Shown here one piece after another: positions 1 to 8,243 of a stretch of DNA of 64,000 bases. The first letter of the stretch is position 1, and every line of letters begins with the position of its first letter. The stretch covers positions 2,480,001 through 2,544,000 of the forward strand of contig NZ_CP151997.1 in assembly GCF_038595005.1 (NCBI RefSeq), read 5' to 3'. The notes below the pieces were generated by a model. The model was not told the DNA's origin, did no database searches, and saw nothing but the letters and a program-made list of their open reading frames with translations. The stretch comes from Chryseomicrobium sp. FSL W7-1435. GTDB lineage: Bacteria > Bacillota > Bacilli > Bacillales_A > Planococcaceae. The translations under genes and the position numbers were made by a program.

Positions 1-1
1 C

Positions 2-1117
2 GTCATGAAGCGACCAGTAGCGTTGATAGTGGTTGCCCTTGTGTTATTAGGTATTGCTATTATTCCGGTAAAAGATATGACGCTTTCAATTCCACAAGTC
101 GACTCGTTACCTGAACAATATGAGTCGCGCCAGTCATATGACTTATTAGACAACCGCTTTGGATTTGGTGAAGAATCAACGGTTTACATACTTGCAGAAC
201 GACCTGAAGGCTGGGATTCTGAACAAGCAAGAACTGATATTTTTGATTTACAAGAGTTTTTGTTAGAGGATGAAGCAGTTACTAATGTGTCCACCATATA
301 CACAGCTACAGACATTCCTTCTCCAGAAGCACTAGAACAACAATTGCAAGTGCCTGAAGCTGCCGCTGCACTGACACCTGCATTTGAAGGATTTATTCAA
401 GACGAATTATTATTTGTTCCTGTGACGCTTGATTATGAAGGATCTTCTAGTGAGGCCCAACAATGGGTTCGTGATCTTGGGGAAAGAGAATTTGATTACT
501 CCCTCTCTATTGGAGGGCAACCAAAATTCAACCAAGAGATATTTGATGAAATTTCAAGCAAAATTGGCTTATTGCTAGCCATCATTCTTGGTTCGACTTT
601 CATTATCTTGATGATTGCTTTCCGTTCATTAGTCATTCCATTGAAAGCCATTCTTATGAATATCATTGGGCTGGCTGCGACATTCGGAATACTCGTCTAC
701 ATTTTCCAGTTCGGTCACTTTGGGTTACCTGAGACAGAGATCGCTCTTATCATTCCTGTCATTGTGTTTAGTCTTGTATTTGGCCTAAGCATGGATTACG
801 AAGTGTTCTTGATCTCAAGGATTCAAGAAGAGTATGTCAAATCACAAGACAATACAGCCGCTACGATTGCTGGTCTTGTATCAACAAGTAAGATTATCAC
901 TTCGGCTGCATTAATTATGATTGTTATTACAGGTGCTTTCGCCTTCACAGACGTAATGCCTGTTAAACAGATTGGTGTGGGGATTGCTATTGCCATTGCC
1001 ATTGACGCAACAATCATTCGTCTGCTGCTTGTGCCAAGCTTGATGAAACTCTTTGGAAAGTGGAATTGGTGGTTACCATTCCGCAAGGGCCCTTATAAAG
1101 CTGGTGGCTTTCATTAA
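2..1117 (+). CDS. MMPL/RND-family transporter, C-terminal half (partial)
   Basis: The frame is open to the left edge, so the start lies outside the window; the ATG at 5 is internal. The visible 371 residues hold a membrane helix, an extracytoplasmic loop of about 165 residues, then five or six helices, one carrying the motif GLSMDYEVFLISRIQEEY typical of MMPL proteins of the YdfJ type. Family members are proton-driven exporters of lipids or hydrophobic compounds, and full length is usually about 700 residues. A strong hairpin terminator follows the stop. Substrate is unknown. The family call is firm; the specific role is not. Confidence 0.85.
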   Translation, partial: VMKRPVALIVVALVLLGIAIIPVKDMTLSIPQVDSLPEQYESRQSYDLLDNRFGFGEESTVYILAERPEGWDSEQARTDIFDLQEFLLEDEAVTNVSTIYTATDIPSPEALEQQLQVPEAAAALTPAFEGFIQDELLFVPVTLDYEGSSSEAQQWVRDLGEREFDYSLSIGGQPKFNQEIFDEISSKIGLLLAIILGSTFIILMIAFRSLVIPLKAILMNIIGLAATFGILVYIFQFGHFGLPETEIALIIPVIVFSLVFGLSMDYEVFLISRIQEEYVKSQDNTAATIAGLVSTSKIITSAALIMIVITGAFAFTDVMPVKQIGVGIAIAIAIDATIIRLLLVPSLMKLFGKWNWWLPFRKGPYKAGGFH

Positions 1118-1141
1118 TAATTAAGAGTCTTACAGAAAAAG

Positions 1142-1195
1142 AAACTCAGCAAGTTCTCTAGTGTAATTCCAGAGAATTTGCTGAGTTTTATTTAC
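1142..1195 (+). terminator. Rho-independent terminator after the MMPL gene
   Basis: AAACTCAGCAAGTTCTCT pairs with AGAGAATTTGCTGAGTTT across a short loop, followed by a T-rich run. Near-identical hairpins recur at 2103 and 19376, each heading a longer repeat. Confidence 0.85.
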
Positions 1196-1335
1196 GTTGA
1201 GTTCCGTTCCGGGGCTGCGTTCCGTGGGCGCGTCGTGAGTCTCCTCGTCGCAAGCTCCTGCGGGGCCTCACGTTCCGACTTTTGATCCCACTGGAGTCAA
1301 CCCCTACACTCCACTCAACTTCTTTGCTAATTAAG
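1142..1335. repeat. Terminator-linked GC-rich intergenic repeat, copy 1
   Basis: After the hairpin comes a GC-rich block of about 120 bp bounded by GTTGAGT (1196-1202) and ACTCAAC (1313-1319). It is almost identical to the block at 19376-19566. Shortened versions occur at 2103-2195 (left part only) and 8055-8163 (centre deleted). The structure resembles a small non-autonomous repeat that travels with a terminator. Confidence 0.8.
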
Positions 1336-1351
1336 TTTTGTGAAAATGTCT

Positions 1352-1396
1352 TATACCAGTATATCTGACGCTTGACTATATACCCATATAGGTATA
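1352..1396 (+). promoter_or_regulatory. Candidate operators for the CstR-like regulator
   Basis: Two inverted repeats lie upstream of the regulator: TATAC-CA-GTATA at 1352-1363 and TATACC-N6-GGTATA at 1379-1396. The second sits beside a TTGACT -35-like box at 1372. CsoR/CstR proteins bind inverted repeats of the ATACC...GGTAT kind and usually control their own promoter. Confidence 0.55.
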
Positions 1397-1471
1397 AGGT
1401 AATCCATAGAAGGCATCTTCATTATTTTATGCTATACTTTTTGGCAATGAAGAGTTTCGGGAGGGTAGAAC

Positions 1472-1732
1472 ATGAATTATGATGCAAAGACTAAAAACCG
1501 AATCAAACGCATTGAAGGCCAGCTACGTGGAATTCTCCGAATGATGGAAGAGGAACAAGATTGTAAAGATATTATCACGCAACTTTCTGCCTCTCGATCA
1601 GCTATCGATCGTTCAATTGGTGTAATCGTTAGTGAAAATCTTGTTGCCTGTGTCCGCAAAGCTGAAGAAGATGGGGAACCGTCAGATGCCTACGTAAAAG
1701 AAGCGGTGGATCTGCTCGTCAGAAGCCGCTAA
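1472..1732 (+). CDS. cstR: CsoR/CstR-family repressor, probable persulfide sensor
   Basis: An 86-residue all-helical DUF156 protein. Copper-sensing CsoR needs a Cys-His-Cys triad. Here Cys31 and Cys60 are present, but the histidine position (residue 56) is Asn. That Cys-Asn-Cys pattern fits CstR, which senses persulfides through disulfide or polysulfide bridging of its two cysteines and represses sulfide-detoxification genes. The next gene encodes a rhodanese, which supports the call. GGGAGG at 1459 gives a good start. Upstream inverted repeats suggest autoregulation. A copper sensor is unlikely; a general RcnR-type metal sensor also lacks support. Confidence 0.82.
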   Translation: MNYDAKTKNRIKRIEGQLRGILRMMEEEQDCKDIITQLSASRSAIDRSIGVIVSENLVACVRKAEEDGEPSDAYVKEAVDLLVRSR

Positions 1733-1773
1733 AAGTCTACTATATCTATCACATTTAAAGGAGCGATTTTGGG

Positions 1774-2076
1774 ATGAAAACAATCACACCACAAGAAGTT
1801 GAACAACAATTAAAAGAAGGTAAACAATTGAATTTAATCGATGTACGTGAAGCCGATGAAGTAGCTTCAGGTCACATTAAAGGGATTACACATATTCCAC
1901 TCGGCGTTTTAGAGTTTCGTATGAATGAGCTAGACAAAAACAAAGAATACGTAATGGTTTGTCGTTCTGGCGGACGTAGCGGTCAAGCAACAATGTTTTT
2001 AGATCAACAAGGCTACAACGTGACGAACATGTCTGGCGGAATGCTAGAGTGGGACGGCGAGACAGAGCAAAACTAA
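1774..2076 (+). CDS. Single-domain rhodanese sulfurtransferase
   Basis: A 100-residue rhodanese-like protein with the active-site loop CRSGGRS; Cys63 would carry the persulfide. It has no signal peptide and is probably cytoplasmic. It lies 41 nt after the CstR-like gene with AAAGGAG at 1757, so the two are likely one transcript. Such pairs relay sulfane sulfur during sulfide or persulfide detoxification. The specific acceptor is unknown. A terminator at 2103 closes the unit. Confidence 0.9.
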   Translation: MKTITPQEVEQQLKEGKQLNLIDVREADEVASGHIKGITHIPLGVLEFRMNELDKNKEYVMVCRSGGRSGQATMFLDQQGYNVTNMSGGMLEWDGETEQN

Positions 2077-2102
2077 TTTAGCGTAGTAAATTAGAACAAA
2101 AT

Positions 2103-2150
2103 AAATCAGCAAGTTCTCTAGGATGAATTCCAAAGAACTTGCTGATTTTT
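2103..2150. terminator. Terminator between convergent rhodanese and DUF3221 genes
   Basis: AAATCAGCAAGTTCT pairs with AGAACTTGCTGATTT and is followed by T5. The A/T flanks on both sides would let it serve both strands. It belongs to the same hairpin family as 1142 and 19376. Confidence 0.8.
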
Positions 2151-2210
2151 CTTGTATATTGAGTTCCCATCCACAAAATTATCTTAAGTTTGTGTTGGTT
2201 CAACTCCTGT

Positions 2211-2588
2211 TTATTCCATCACAGGACGGATAGTTATCGCTGTACTTTGACCAGGATAGGATTCTGCCAGCACGTTAAAGGTGACCTCTACCTCTTGTCC
2301 AACTTTTAGCTGATTCTGTTGGTCGAGAGTCACTCCAAACCAAACAGCTGGCAACCCTGAGTCAACGACAGATTGTTCATTTATATCTTCTAGCTCCTCT
2401 GGTGTACCAGAAACTACTAATACCCCTTGCTCAGCTATCGCCACAATTCTGCCCGTCATTTCATTGTCCCCAACAGCCTGTTCTTGTGTCGGATTATTTG
2501 CAAAAAAGGAAATCACGGCAAACATGATTAAAGCAATTACGATGACTACACCTATAACTAACCCTACTGCTACTTTTTTACCGCTCAT
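2211..2588 (-). CDS. Membrane-anchored DUF3221-like protein
   Basis: 125 residues: a short basic N-terminus, one hydrophobic helix (about residues 7-30), then a beta-rich domain with GRIVAIAEQGVLVV and VTLDQQNQLKVGQEVEVTF, like small OB-fold DUF3221 proteins (YobA type). It is probably exposed outside the membrane. The start ATG is 12 nt past the stop of the 27-residue membrane peptide gene upstream, and TAAGGAG supplies both that stop and this Shine-Dalgarno, so translation is probably coupled. Function unknown. Confidence 0.7.
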   Translation of the reverse strand: MSGKKVAVGLVIGVVIVIALIMFAVISFFANNPTQEQAVGDNEMTGRIVAIAEQGVLVVSGTPEELEDINEQSVVDSGLPAVWFGVTLDQQNQLKVGQEVEVTFNVLAESYPGQSTAITIRPVME

Positions 2589-2600
2589 TGCGCTCGCTCC

Positions 2601-2684
2601 TTAGTCTCTTCGTGTAATCCATTCGGTGATAATTACAAACGCGATGACGACGGCAATGACTAGTGCTATAAACCAACTTGGCAT
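2601..2684 (-). CDS. 27-residue single-pass membrane peptide
   Basis: The peptide begins MPSWFIALVIAVVIAFVII and ends in the charged tail TEWITRRD. It is one membrane helix with a Trp after the start and a positively charged C-terminus. A GAGAGG ribosome site lies 10 nt before the ATG. Its TAA overlaps the ribosome site of the DUF3221 gene, the arrangement of a real operon leader gene rather than a chance frame. A -10-like TATACT with an upstream TTCACT at 16 nt lies just upstream on this strand. It could be a small protein partner of the DUF3221 protein. Confidence 0.6.
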   Translation of the reverse strand: MPSWFIALVIAVVIAFVIITEWITRRD

Positions 2685-2733
2685 GTTTCATCATCCTCTC
2701 TCTTCCTAGTATAGGGGAAAACTAGGCAAAGTG

Positions 2734-2763
2734 AAAAGGACCAGCATAAATGCCAGTCCTTTT
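2734..2763. terminator. Terminator after the DksA-like gene
   Basis: AAAAGGAC pairs with GTCCTTTT around a 14-nt loop, directly downstream of the minus-strand DksA-like gene. Confidence 0.65.
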
Positions 2764-2765
2764 AC

Positions 2766-3218
2766 TTATGCTTTATCTGAGGGAGAGTCTGAACTCCCGA
2801 AATCTTCAACCTCTTCAAAACTATTGTCCATGTCTTCACGTTCAGCTGCTGCATCCAATATCTTTTCTTCGATTGGACGATGATCCTCAGGGCTTTGGTC
2901 AGCATGCTCCACACATGTTAAAGCTGTTGGAACAATTTCAAGGCGCTCATAAGGAATCTCTTCTCCACAAACTTGGCAAGTTCCATAAGTGCCTTCTTTA
3001 ATTGCTTCAAGTGCAACTTCGATTGACTCTAATTCTTCTTCTTCATGGCGTTCTAAAGCTTGCTGCGTATTTTGATCTGTTAAATCAGTTGCATTGTCTG
3101 CTGGATGATTATCATAATTGGACAGCTCTGTCGTCTCCAACTCTTCGTGAGAATTATGATGTTCTAAAATTTCAGCACGTCGCTGCTCCAGTTGTTTTTT
3201 TAAAGAATCGTAGTTCAT
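2766..3218 (-). CDS. yteA: TraR/DksA-family zinc-finger protein (YteA-like)
   Basis: 150 residues: a long coiled-coil N-terminus with Glu-rich helices, then a C4-type finger with Cys81, Cys84, Cys102 and His105 in the last position (C-x2-C-x17-C-x2-H). The tail is acidic. Proteins of this group resemble DksA, which reaches into the RNA polymerase secondary channel, but the Bacillus YteA branch has no defined role. Monocistronic, with its own terminator. The symbol is by similarity only; YocK is the alternative. Confidence 0.75.
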   Translation of the reverse strand: MNYDSLKKQLEQRRAEILEHHNSHEELETTELSNYDNHPADNATDLTDQNTQQALERHEEEELESIEVALEAIKEGTYGTCQVCGEEIPYERLEIVPTALTCVEHADQSPEDHRPIEEKILDAAAEREDMDNSFEEVEDFGSSDSPSDKA

Positions 3219-3285
3219 AAACCTCTTCCTCTCTGTTTCATCAGTTAGTAAGAAGAATACCCGAACTAGGCTTTTCTAAAACAAC

Positions 3286-4005
3286 TCAGTGTTCGTAGAG
3301 CATTTTTCGCGTCATGCCACCATCTACCACAAAATTTTCAGCGGTTAAAAAATCGTTGCGTTCATCTAGCAAAAAAGAACACATGCGGGCGATGTCTGAA
3401 GGTTTTCCGACTCGTCCTGCAAGATGTTGGTCATGATCCACATCGCGCAGATCTTCATAAGCCGTGGTCTCTATCCAACCAGGTGCGATACTATTCACTC
3501 GAATATGATAAGGGGCTAGTGTACGAGCCAGAGCATGAGAAATCGCAACTATTCCGCCTTTAGAAGCAGCATAGGCCTCTGTATCGGGCTCTGACATGAA
3601 TGCGCGTGTCGATGCCATATTGAGGATGACACCACCTGTATCTTTCATTTCTTTAGCCACCAGCTGACTGCACAGGAAGATGCTTGTTAAGTTAGTTTGT
3701 ATGACTTCATTCCAACCATCTAAAGTTAACTCAAAGAAATCCGTAAATTTACTAATACCTGCATTATTAATCAACCCGTAAGGAGTACCATGTTCTTTAA
3801 AAATTGAGTGAAAGGTTTTCGTAACACTCTTCTCATCTTGTAGGTCCAGCGCATAATAGGAACTGTTTTCTAATTCCTCTGCTACTGCCTTTACTTGCGC
3901 CTCTTCTCGGTCCAGTAAAATCGTTTTATAGCCTTCTGTTGCTAGTTGTTGCGCGATGCCTTTTCCTATTCCGTTAGCTGCACCTGTGATAATGATTGTC
4001 TTCAT
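3286..4005 (-). CDS. Short-chain dehydrogenase/reductase
   Basis: 239 residues from the ATG at 4005, chosen because AAAGGAG sits 10 nt ahead; a longer frame would run over the divergent promoter and into gntR. Rossmann motif TGAANGIG at 7-14, NNAG at 80-83, catalytic Ser132, Tyr145 and Lys149. NAD(P)-dependent oxidoreductase of unknown substrate. Divergent from a GntR/FadR-family regulator 92 bp away with a palindrome between them, so it is the likely target of that regulator. Confidence 0.88.
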   Translation of the reverse strand: MKTIIITGAANGIGKGIAQQLATEGYKTILLDREEAQVKAVAEELENSSYYALDLQDEKSVTKTFHSIFKEHGTPYGLINNAGISKFTDFFELTLDGWNEVIQTNLTSIFLCSQLVAKEMKDTGGVILNMASTRAFMSEPDTEAYAASKGGIVAISHALARTLAPYHIRVNSIAPGWIETTAYEDLRDVDHDQHLAGRVGKPSDIARMCSFLLDERNDFLTAENFVVDGGMTRKMLYEH

Positions 4006-4050
4006 TTGACCCGACTCCTTTCGTTTGCTGCACATCTCGAATAGATATAT

Positions 4051-4067
4051 TGTATAATAGATATACA
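4051..4067. promoter_or_regulatory. Palindrome in the SDR/gntR divergent promoter
   Basis: TGTATA-ATAGA-TATACA, a perfect 6-bp dyad overlapping a TATAAT-like hexamer. Spacing and position fit an operator for the adjacent GntR-family protein. Confidence 0.5.
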
Positions 4068-4097
4068 GTGTAGACATAGAGGAAGGATTGTACCGAC

Positions 4098-4742
4098 ATG
4101 CCAATTCCATCAGATATGAGTAAACCCATACGTAAGACTGCAAAACTGCATGCTTATCACCAGTTATTGAATTGGATTATTGATGGCACGCTTCAACCCG
4201 AAGAGAAATTGAACGATATTGAACTAGCGCAAGCATTAGGCGTTAGTCGAACACCGATTCGTGAATCACTCCAGTTGCTGGAGTCACAAGGTTTTGTAAC
4301 GATGCAACCTGGTAGAGCCACACAAGTCACACCCGTTCAAAAAGATGATATCAATCATCTTCTGCCACCACTTGCTTCGTTACAAGCTCTGGCTACAGAA
4401 CTCGCTGCTCCTTTAATGACAGACGAAATCATTGCTGAATTGGAAGCAAAGAATCAGCAGTTTGCAGACGCTTTAAAAGAAAAAAACTTTACAGAAGCCT
4501 TGCGTATTGATGAGCAATTCCATCAAATCATTATTGATACAGCTAATAACCCTTACATTTCACAAATAGTAGAGATGTTGCAGGCACATGTTCGCCGCTT
4601 ATTCTACTCAGAAAAAATCATTTTACGTGAATCATCCATTGAGACACATGCACAACTGATCCGTTTGTATAAAGAAAAGCAAACGAATGATCTGGCTGCC
4701 TTAATGACCGATAACTGGCTGTATACTCTCGAAGAAATTTAA
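4098..4742 (+). CDS. GntR-family (FadR/FCD) transcriptional regulator
   Basis: 214 residues. Residues about 15-75 form the winged helix-turn-helix, with the GntR signature LNDIELAQALGVSRTPIRES; the rest is an all-helical FCD ligand domain. GAGGAAGGA precedes the ATG. The divergent SDR gene is the probable target, with a metabolite of that pathway as effector. A bidirectional terminator separates it from brnQ. Confidence 0.9.
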   Translation: MPIPSDMSKPIRKTAKLHAYHQLLNWIIDGTLQPEEKLNDIELAQALGVSRTPIRESLQLLESQGFVTMQPGRATQVTPVQKDDINHLLPPLASLQALATELAAPLMTDEIIAELEAKNQQFADALKEKNFTEALRIDEQFHQIIIDTANNPYISQIVEMLQAHVRRLFYSEKIILRESSIETHAQLIRLYKEKQTNDLAALMTDNWLYTLEEI

Positions 4743-4760
4743 AAGTTTTTGGGCAAAATG

Positions 4761-4805
4761 AAAAGTAGATTCTCTGGTGATTAACCTAGAGAATCTACTT
4801 TTTTT
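4761..4805. terminator. Bidirectional terminator between gntR and brnQ
   Basis: AAAAGTAGATTCTCT pairs with AGAGAATCTACTTTTT; A-run on one side and T-run on the other. Confidence 0.9.
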
Positions 4806-4822
4806 GTGCTAGCTACTTTGTT

Positions 4823-6169
4823 TTAATTTGTAGTTGGTCGCGAAAACACAGTTGCTGTTGCAATACCTGCAACGACAATAATAATAAACGGAATCAACCA
4901 ACCTAATCCTAATCCATAGAACGGTAAGACCGAATCATAGATATTCACGATAGAGGCTAACCAACTAGGTGCCGCATCTCCGAAGAAGCCTTTGAATCCA
5001 TCGATAATACTGATTAAGAATGTGACAGCTGTTACGGCTACATACACCCAACGCTGATGCCCAAAGAGTGGCGCTGCAAACGTTAATAAAATCAATGTGA
5101 TAGCTAATGGGTAAAGAAGCAACAACACTGGGATTGAATACGTAATGATTGAAGACAAGCCAAAGTTTGCAAAAATCGTCGTCATTACAATGAAAATAAC
5201 AGCAAATACTTTATAGCTAATCTTTGGGAACAACGTATTAAAATACTCTGCAGTTGCTGTTGTTAAACCAATAGCAGTTGTTAAACAAGCCGCAATGATA
5301 ACGACAGCTAAAACTAGAAGTCCGATTGCACCAAAATAATAATCAGCTGCCGTACTTAATACCGGACCACCGTTATCAAAGATGCCAAACGCTTCAGTTG
5401 TAGTTGCACCAATATAGGCAACACCTGCGTAAATCAAACCAAGGAATAGAACAGCGATTCCTCCTGATTTAGCAGTAACTTTTAAAATACCCTTTGTTGA
5501 AGTAACACCTAAACGACGAATCGACTGAATCACGATAATACCAAATACTAAAGAGGCCAAGGCGTCCATCGTATTGTAACCTTCCGTGAATCCTGTCATA
5601 AACGCATTAGTTTGATAAGCTTCAGTTGGTCCTGTAAAAGAACCGATTGGGTTAAATAAAGCCGCTAAAATCAATACAGATAAACCAATGATAATAATAG
5701 GTGCTAAAAATTTACCTACACGATCCACTATTTTAGCCGGATTCAAGGATAACCAAAGTGTGATTCCAAAGAATACCAAAGTGAAAAGTAATAAACCAAT
5801 CGAAGCTAATGATTCACTAACAAATGGCATGATCCCAATTTCATATGCCACTGCTCCTGTACGAGGTAACGCAAAGAATGGTCCAATTGTTAAATACAAA
5901 GCTACGGTAAAAGCAATTCCATAAGCCGGGTGAACTTTACCCGCAAGATCTTGTAAGCTGCGGCTGTTGGAAAAGCCCATCGCTAAAGTTCCTAAGAAAG
6001 GAAGTCCAATTCCAGTAATTAAAAATCCAAGAACTGCAAAGAACAAAGCCGTTCCTGCATTTTGACCAAGGCTAGCAGGGAAAATTAAGTTTCCTGCTCC
6101 GAAAAATAGCGCAAACAACATGACGCCGATGACTAGTTGATTTGAGAAGGATAATCGTTCGTTCATCAT
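4823..6169 (-). CDS. brnQ: Branched-chain amino acid:cation symporter
   Basis: 448 residues with about twelve hydrophobic helices and the BrnQ N-terminus (FALFFGAGNLIFPASLGQNAG), full length for the family. Imports leucine, isoleucine and valine with Na+ or H+. Two ATGs stand in tandem (6169 and 6166) behind GAGGGTG; either may be used. It stands alone between terminators, and I see no T-box or CodY-type site I would defend in its short leader. Confidence 0.95.
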   Translation of the reverse strand: MMNERLSFSNQLVIGVMLFALFFGAGNLIFPASLGQNAGTALFFAVLGFLITGIGLPFLGTLAMGFSNSRSLQDLAGKVHPAYGIAFTVALYLTIGPFFALPRTGAVAYEIGIMPFVSESLASIGLLLFTLVFFGITLWLSLNPAKIVDRVGKFLAPIIIIGLSVLILAALFNPIGSFTGPTEAYQTNAFMTGFTEGYNTMDALASLVFGIIVIQSIRRLGVTSTKGILKVTAKSGGIAVLFLGLIYAGVAYIGATTTEAFGIFDNGGPVLSTAADYYFGAIGLLVLAVVIIAACLTTAIGLTTATAEYFNTLFPKISYKVFAVIFIVMTTIFANFGLSSIITYSIPVLLLLYPLAITLILLTFAAPLFGHQRWVYVAVTAVTFLISIIDGFKGFFGDAAPSWLASIVNIYDSVLPFYGLGLGWLIPFIIIVVAGIATATVFSRPTTN

Positions 6170-6296
6170 ACACCCTCAACTTTCTATTAATATATTGCAT
6201 ATTCACTCAAGTTTCGATAATACTAGACAACTTCCGAAAAAGCAACTATTTTCAGTGTTTTCATACTTTTCACCATAGCGTTGCAACTTTTTTCCA

Positions 6297-6328
6297 TAAA
6301 AAAAGGAACCAGCTAGATTCCAGTTCCT
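6297..6328 (-). terminator. Terminator of the alpha/beta hydrolase gene
   Basis: On the minus strand AGGAAC pairs with GTTCCT and is followed by seven U residues. Confidence 0.75.
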
Positions 6329-6348
6329 CAAACTTGTGGAAGTAATCG

Positions 6349-7146
6349 TTAAATTGAGACTTGTTTCACAGAAGTTAGCCATTGCACAATTACCTTACTC
6401 AATTCCTCGGGCTGCTCGTACATACTCATGTGCGCCGTTTCAGTTAATAATTTTTCTGTCGCAGCTGTTGAACCCCCTATAAATGTTTTGTAGGAAGGAA
6501 CTACTTCATCTGTTTCACCTGCCACTAAAAGATGTGGGATTGTGCTGTCTGTTAGCATCTTCCGTCGATCTTTTCGGTCGCGCATAGCTTTTAAAAAGCG
6601 AATTGCTTGCTTTGGCTCTGTTTGAAAGCCGATTGCTTTTGCTTCTTCGATAGTTTCCGGATGTTGTTTCTTAAAGTTCCCATCAAACAGTTTAGGGATC
6701 AATCCATCAATAAATTTTTCAATTCCCTGCGACTCAATCGTCTGAATCCCTTTCTCACGCCCTTCCTTCCCTTCATCTGAATCAGGAAAAGCTGTGGAAT
6801 GAATAAGAGAGTACCCGGAAAGATCTTGTGGATACTTGTCGGCATAAGCGAGCGTTAAATAGCCTCCTAAAGAATGACCAATTAAGGTCATCTTCTTTAT
6901 CCCCATTTCTTCCTTCCATTTTCTCAGTAGTTCAACATAATCTTCTAATGACGCGTACGGCATTTCCTTTGAAGCACCGTGTCCTGGTAGATCAATATAA
7001 TAAGCTTTCATATGAGATTCAAGTAAGTGTTCGATTGACTTCCAATATGCATGGCTGCCACAAAACCCATGAATAAATACGACAGGGTCTCCTGAACCAA
7101 TTTCCTTAAACGCAATACCTGTTTGTGAAGTAACATGTTGCATCAT
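6349..7146 (-). CDS. Alpha/beta-fold hydrolase
   Basis: 265 residues. The oxyanion motif HGFCGSHAYW starts at residue 26, the nucleophile elbow GHSLGG places Ser92, and the triad is completed by Asp213 (AGETDEVVP) and His239 (TAHMSMYEQP). A helical cap insert lies between about 120 and 200. Cytoplasmic; substrate unknown. The fold suits esterases and the MenH-like group alike. Two ATGs occur at the start (7146, 7143). Confidence 0.88.
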   Translation of the reverse strand: MMQHVTSQTGIAFKEIGSGDPVVFIHGFCGSHAYWKSIEHLLESHMKAYYIDLPGHGASKEMPYASLEDYVELLRKWKEEMGIKKMTLIGHSLGGYLTLAYADKYPQDLSGYSLIHSTAFPDSDEGKEGREKGIQTIESQGIEKFIDGLIPKLFDGNFKKQHPETIEEAKAIGFQTEPKQAIRFLKAMRDRKDRRKMLTDSTIPHLLVAGETDEVVPSYKTFIGGSTAATEKLLTETAHMSMYEQPEELSKVIVQWLTSVKQVSI

Positions 7147-7290
7147 TGTTCAAACGCCTCCCTATTCTTATCGTTAGTTTTCTATTCCCTACTGATTCGA
7201 GTTTACACATTAAATTTTCTGACTATTCCACATCGAAATACCTAGTTTGCTTATTCGGATTATGCTAGGATGAAAGAAAACGGATAGTAG

Positions 7291-8034
7291 GTGAAAATGG
7301 TGAAAATAGTTGAAATTCGGGATGTTCAAATCGGTACTGGGAGACCGAAAATCATCGTCTCTCTCATTAGCTCTACTCGCCAAAGATTACAACAAGAAAT
7401 CGAATTTTTACTGCAAAAACAACCTGACATGTGGGAATGGCGACTCGATTTCATGGAAACCTATGAGTTCAGTGAACTAATTGAAACACTTTCTTTCATT
7501 AGAGAGCTGACCTTCCCTGCACCACTGATTGTGACCTACCGGACCATTCAAGAAGGTGGCCATGGTCGACTGCGTTCCGCAGCTTACCGCGAACTATTAG
7601 AAGGCATTTCGGCTAGTAAACTTTGTGATTTCGTAGATGTTGAACTATTTTCTGAAGACAACAAATCCCTTGTTGCTGCCCTCCATGCAAATGACTGTAA
7701 AGTGATTGTCTCTAACCACGATTTCCACAAGACACCCCCTAAAGAAGAGCTGATTTGGCGCCTGCGAGAAATGCAGTTTATTAATGGAGATATCGGGAAA
7801 CTAGCGGTCATGCCAAAACGGCCACACGATGTTCTAAGCCTTTTAGACGCTGCCGATCAAATGAAAACGTTGTATGCCGATAGACCTTTTCTTGTGATGG
7901 CAATGGGAGAGCTCGGAGCTATCACGCGACTTGGTGGCCATCACTTTGGTTCTTGTGCGACTTTTGCTGCCGGATCATCACCTTCTGCCCCGGGTCAATT
8001 GCCTGTGGATTTAATGAAACAGTTACTTCTTTAA
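7291..8034 (+). CDS. aroD: Type I 3-dehydroquinate dehydratase
   Basis: 247 residues. Converts 3-dehydroquinate to 3-dehydroshikimate in the shikimate pathway through a Schiff base. Lys170 (GKLAVMP) is the Schiff-base lysine and His143 (SNHDFH) the general base, exactly the E. coli numbering. The start is unsettled: GTG 7291, ATG 7297 and GTG 7300 are in frame and the ribosome site is weak (AGGTGA at 7289 would suit 7300). It stands alone here, away from other aro genes, and feeds the chorismate used by the trp operon at 49-55 kb. Confidence 0.93.
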   Translation: MKMVKIVEIRDVQIGTGRPKIIVSLISSTRQRLQQEIEFLLQKQPDMWEWRLDFMETYEFSELIETLSFIRELTFPAPLIVTYRTIQEGGHGRLRSAAYRELLEGISASKLCDFVDVELFSEDNKSLVAALHANDCKVIVSNHDFHKTPPKEELIWRLREMQFINGDIGKLAVMPKRPHDVLSLLDAADQMKTLYADRPFLVMAMGELGAITRLGGHHFGSCATFAAGSSPSAPGQLPVDLMKQLLL

Positions 8035-8054
8035 TGCTCTACTATGGTTCTACT

Positions 8055-8098
8055 AAAATCAGTAGGTTCTCTAGGTTACAAGAGAGTCTACTGATTTT
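8055..8098 (+). terminator. Terminator after aroD
   Basis: AAAATCAGTAG pairs with CTACTGATTTT, with an inner TTCTCT/AGAGAG arm. The tail continues into a remnant of the GC-rich repeat family (ATCCCACTGGAGTCA and CCACTCAACTTC, to about 8163). Confidence 0.85.
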
Positions 8099-8243
8099 CT
8101 TACGTGGAGCTCTTAATCCCACTGGAGTCAGCTCCTCCACTCAACTTCATACCTAATTAAGTTATATACCTAACTTTGTTACAGCATTTTTATGAAACTT
8201 TTTGTTTCGGAGTCCGTACAGTAGAAAGAAGGGAGTGAACGGA

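Noticed and set aside
1472-1732. Copper-sensing CsoR
   Set aside because: The copper-ligand His is Asn, and no copper ATPase or chaperone gene is adjacent.
4006-4143. Longer N-terminus of the SDR gene
   Set aside because: It would overlap the gntR start and the divergent promoter; the ATG at 4005 has a clear ribosome site.
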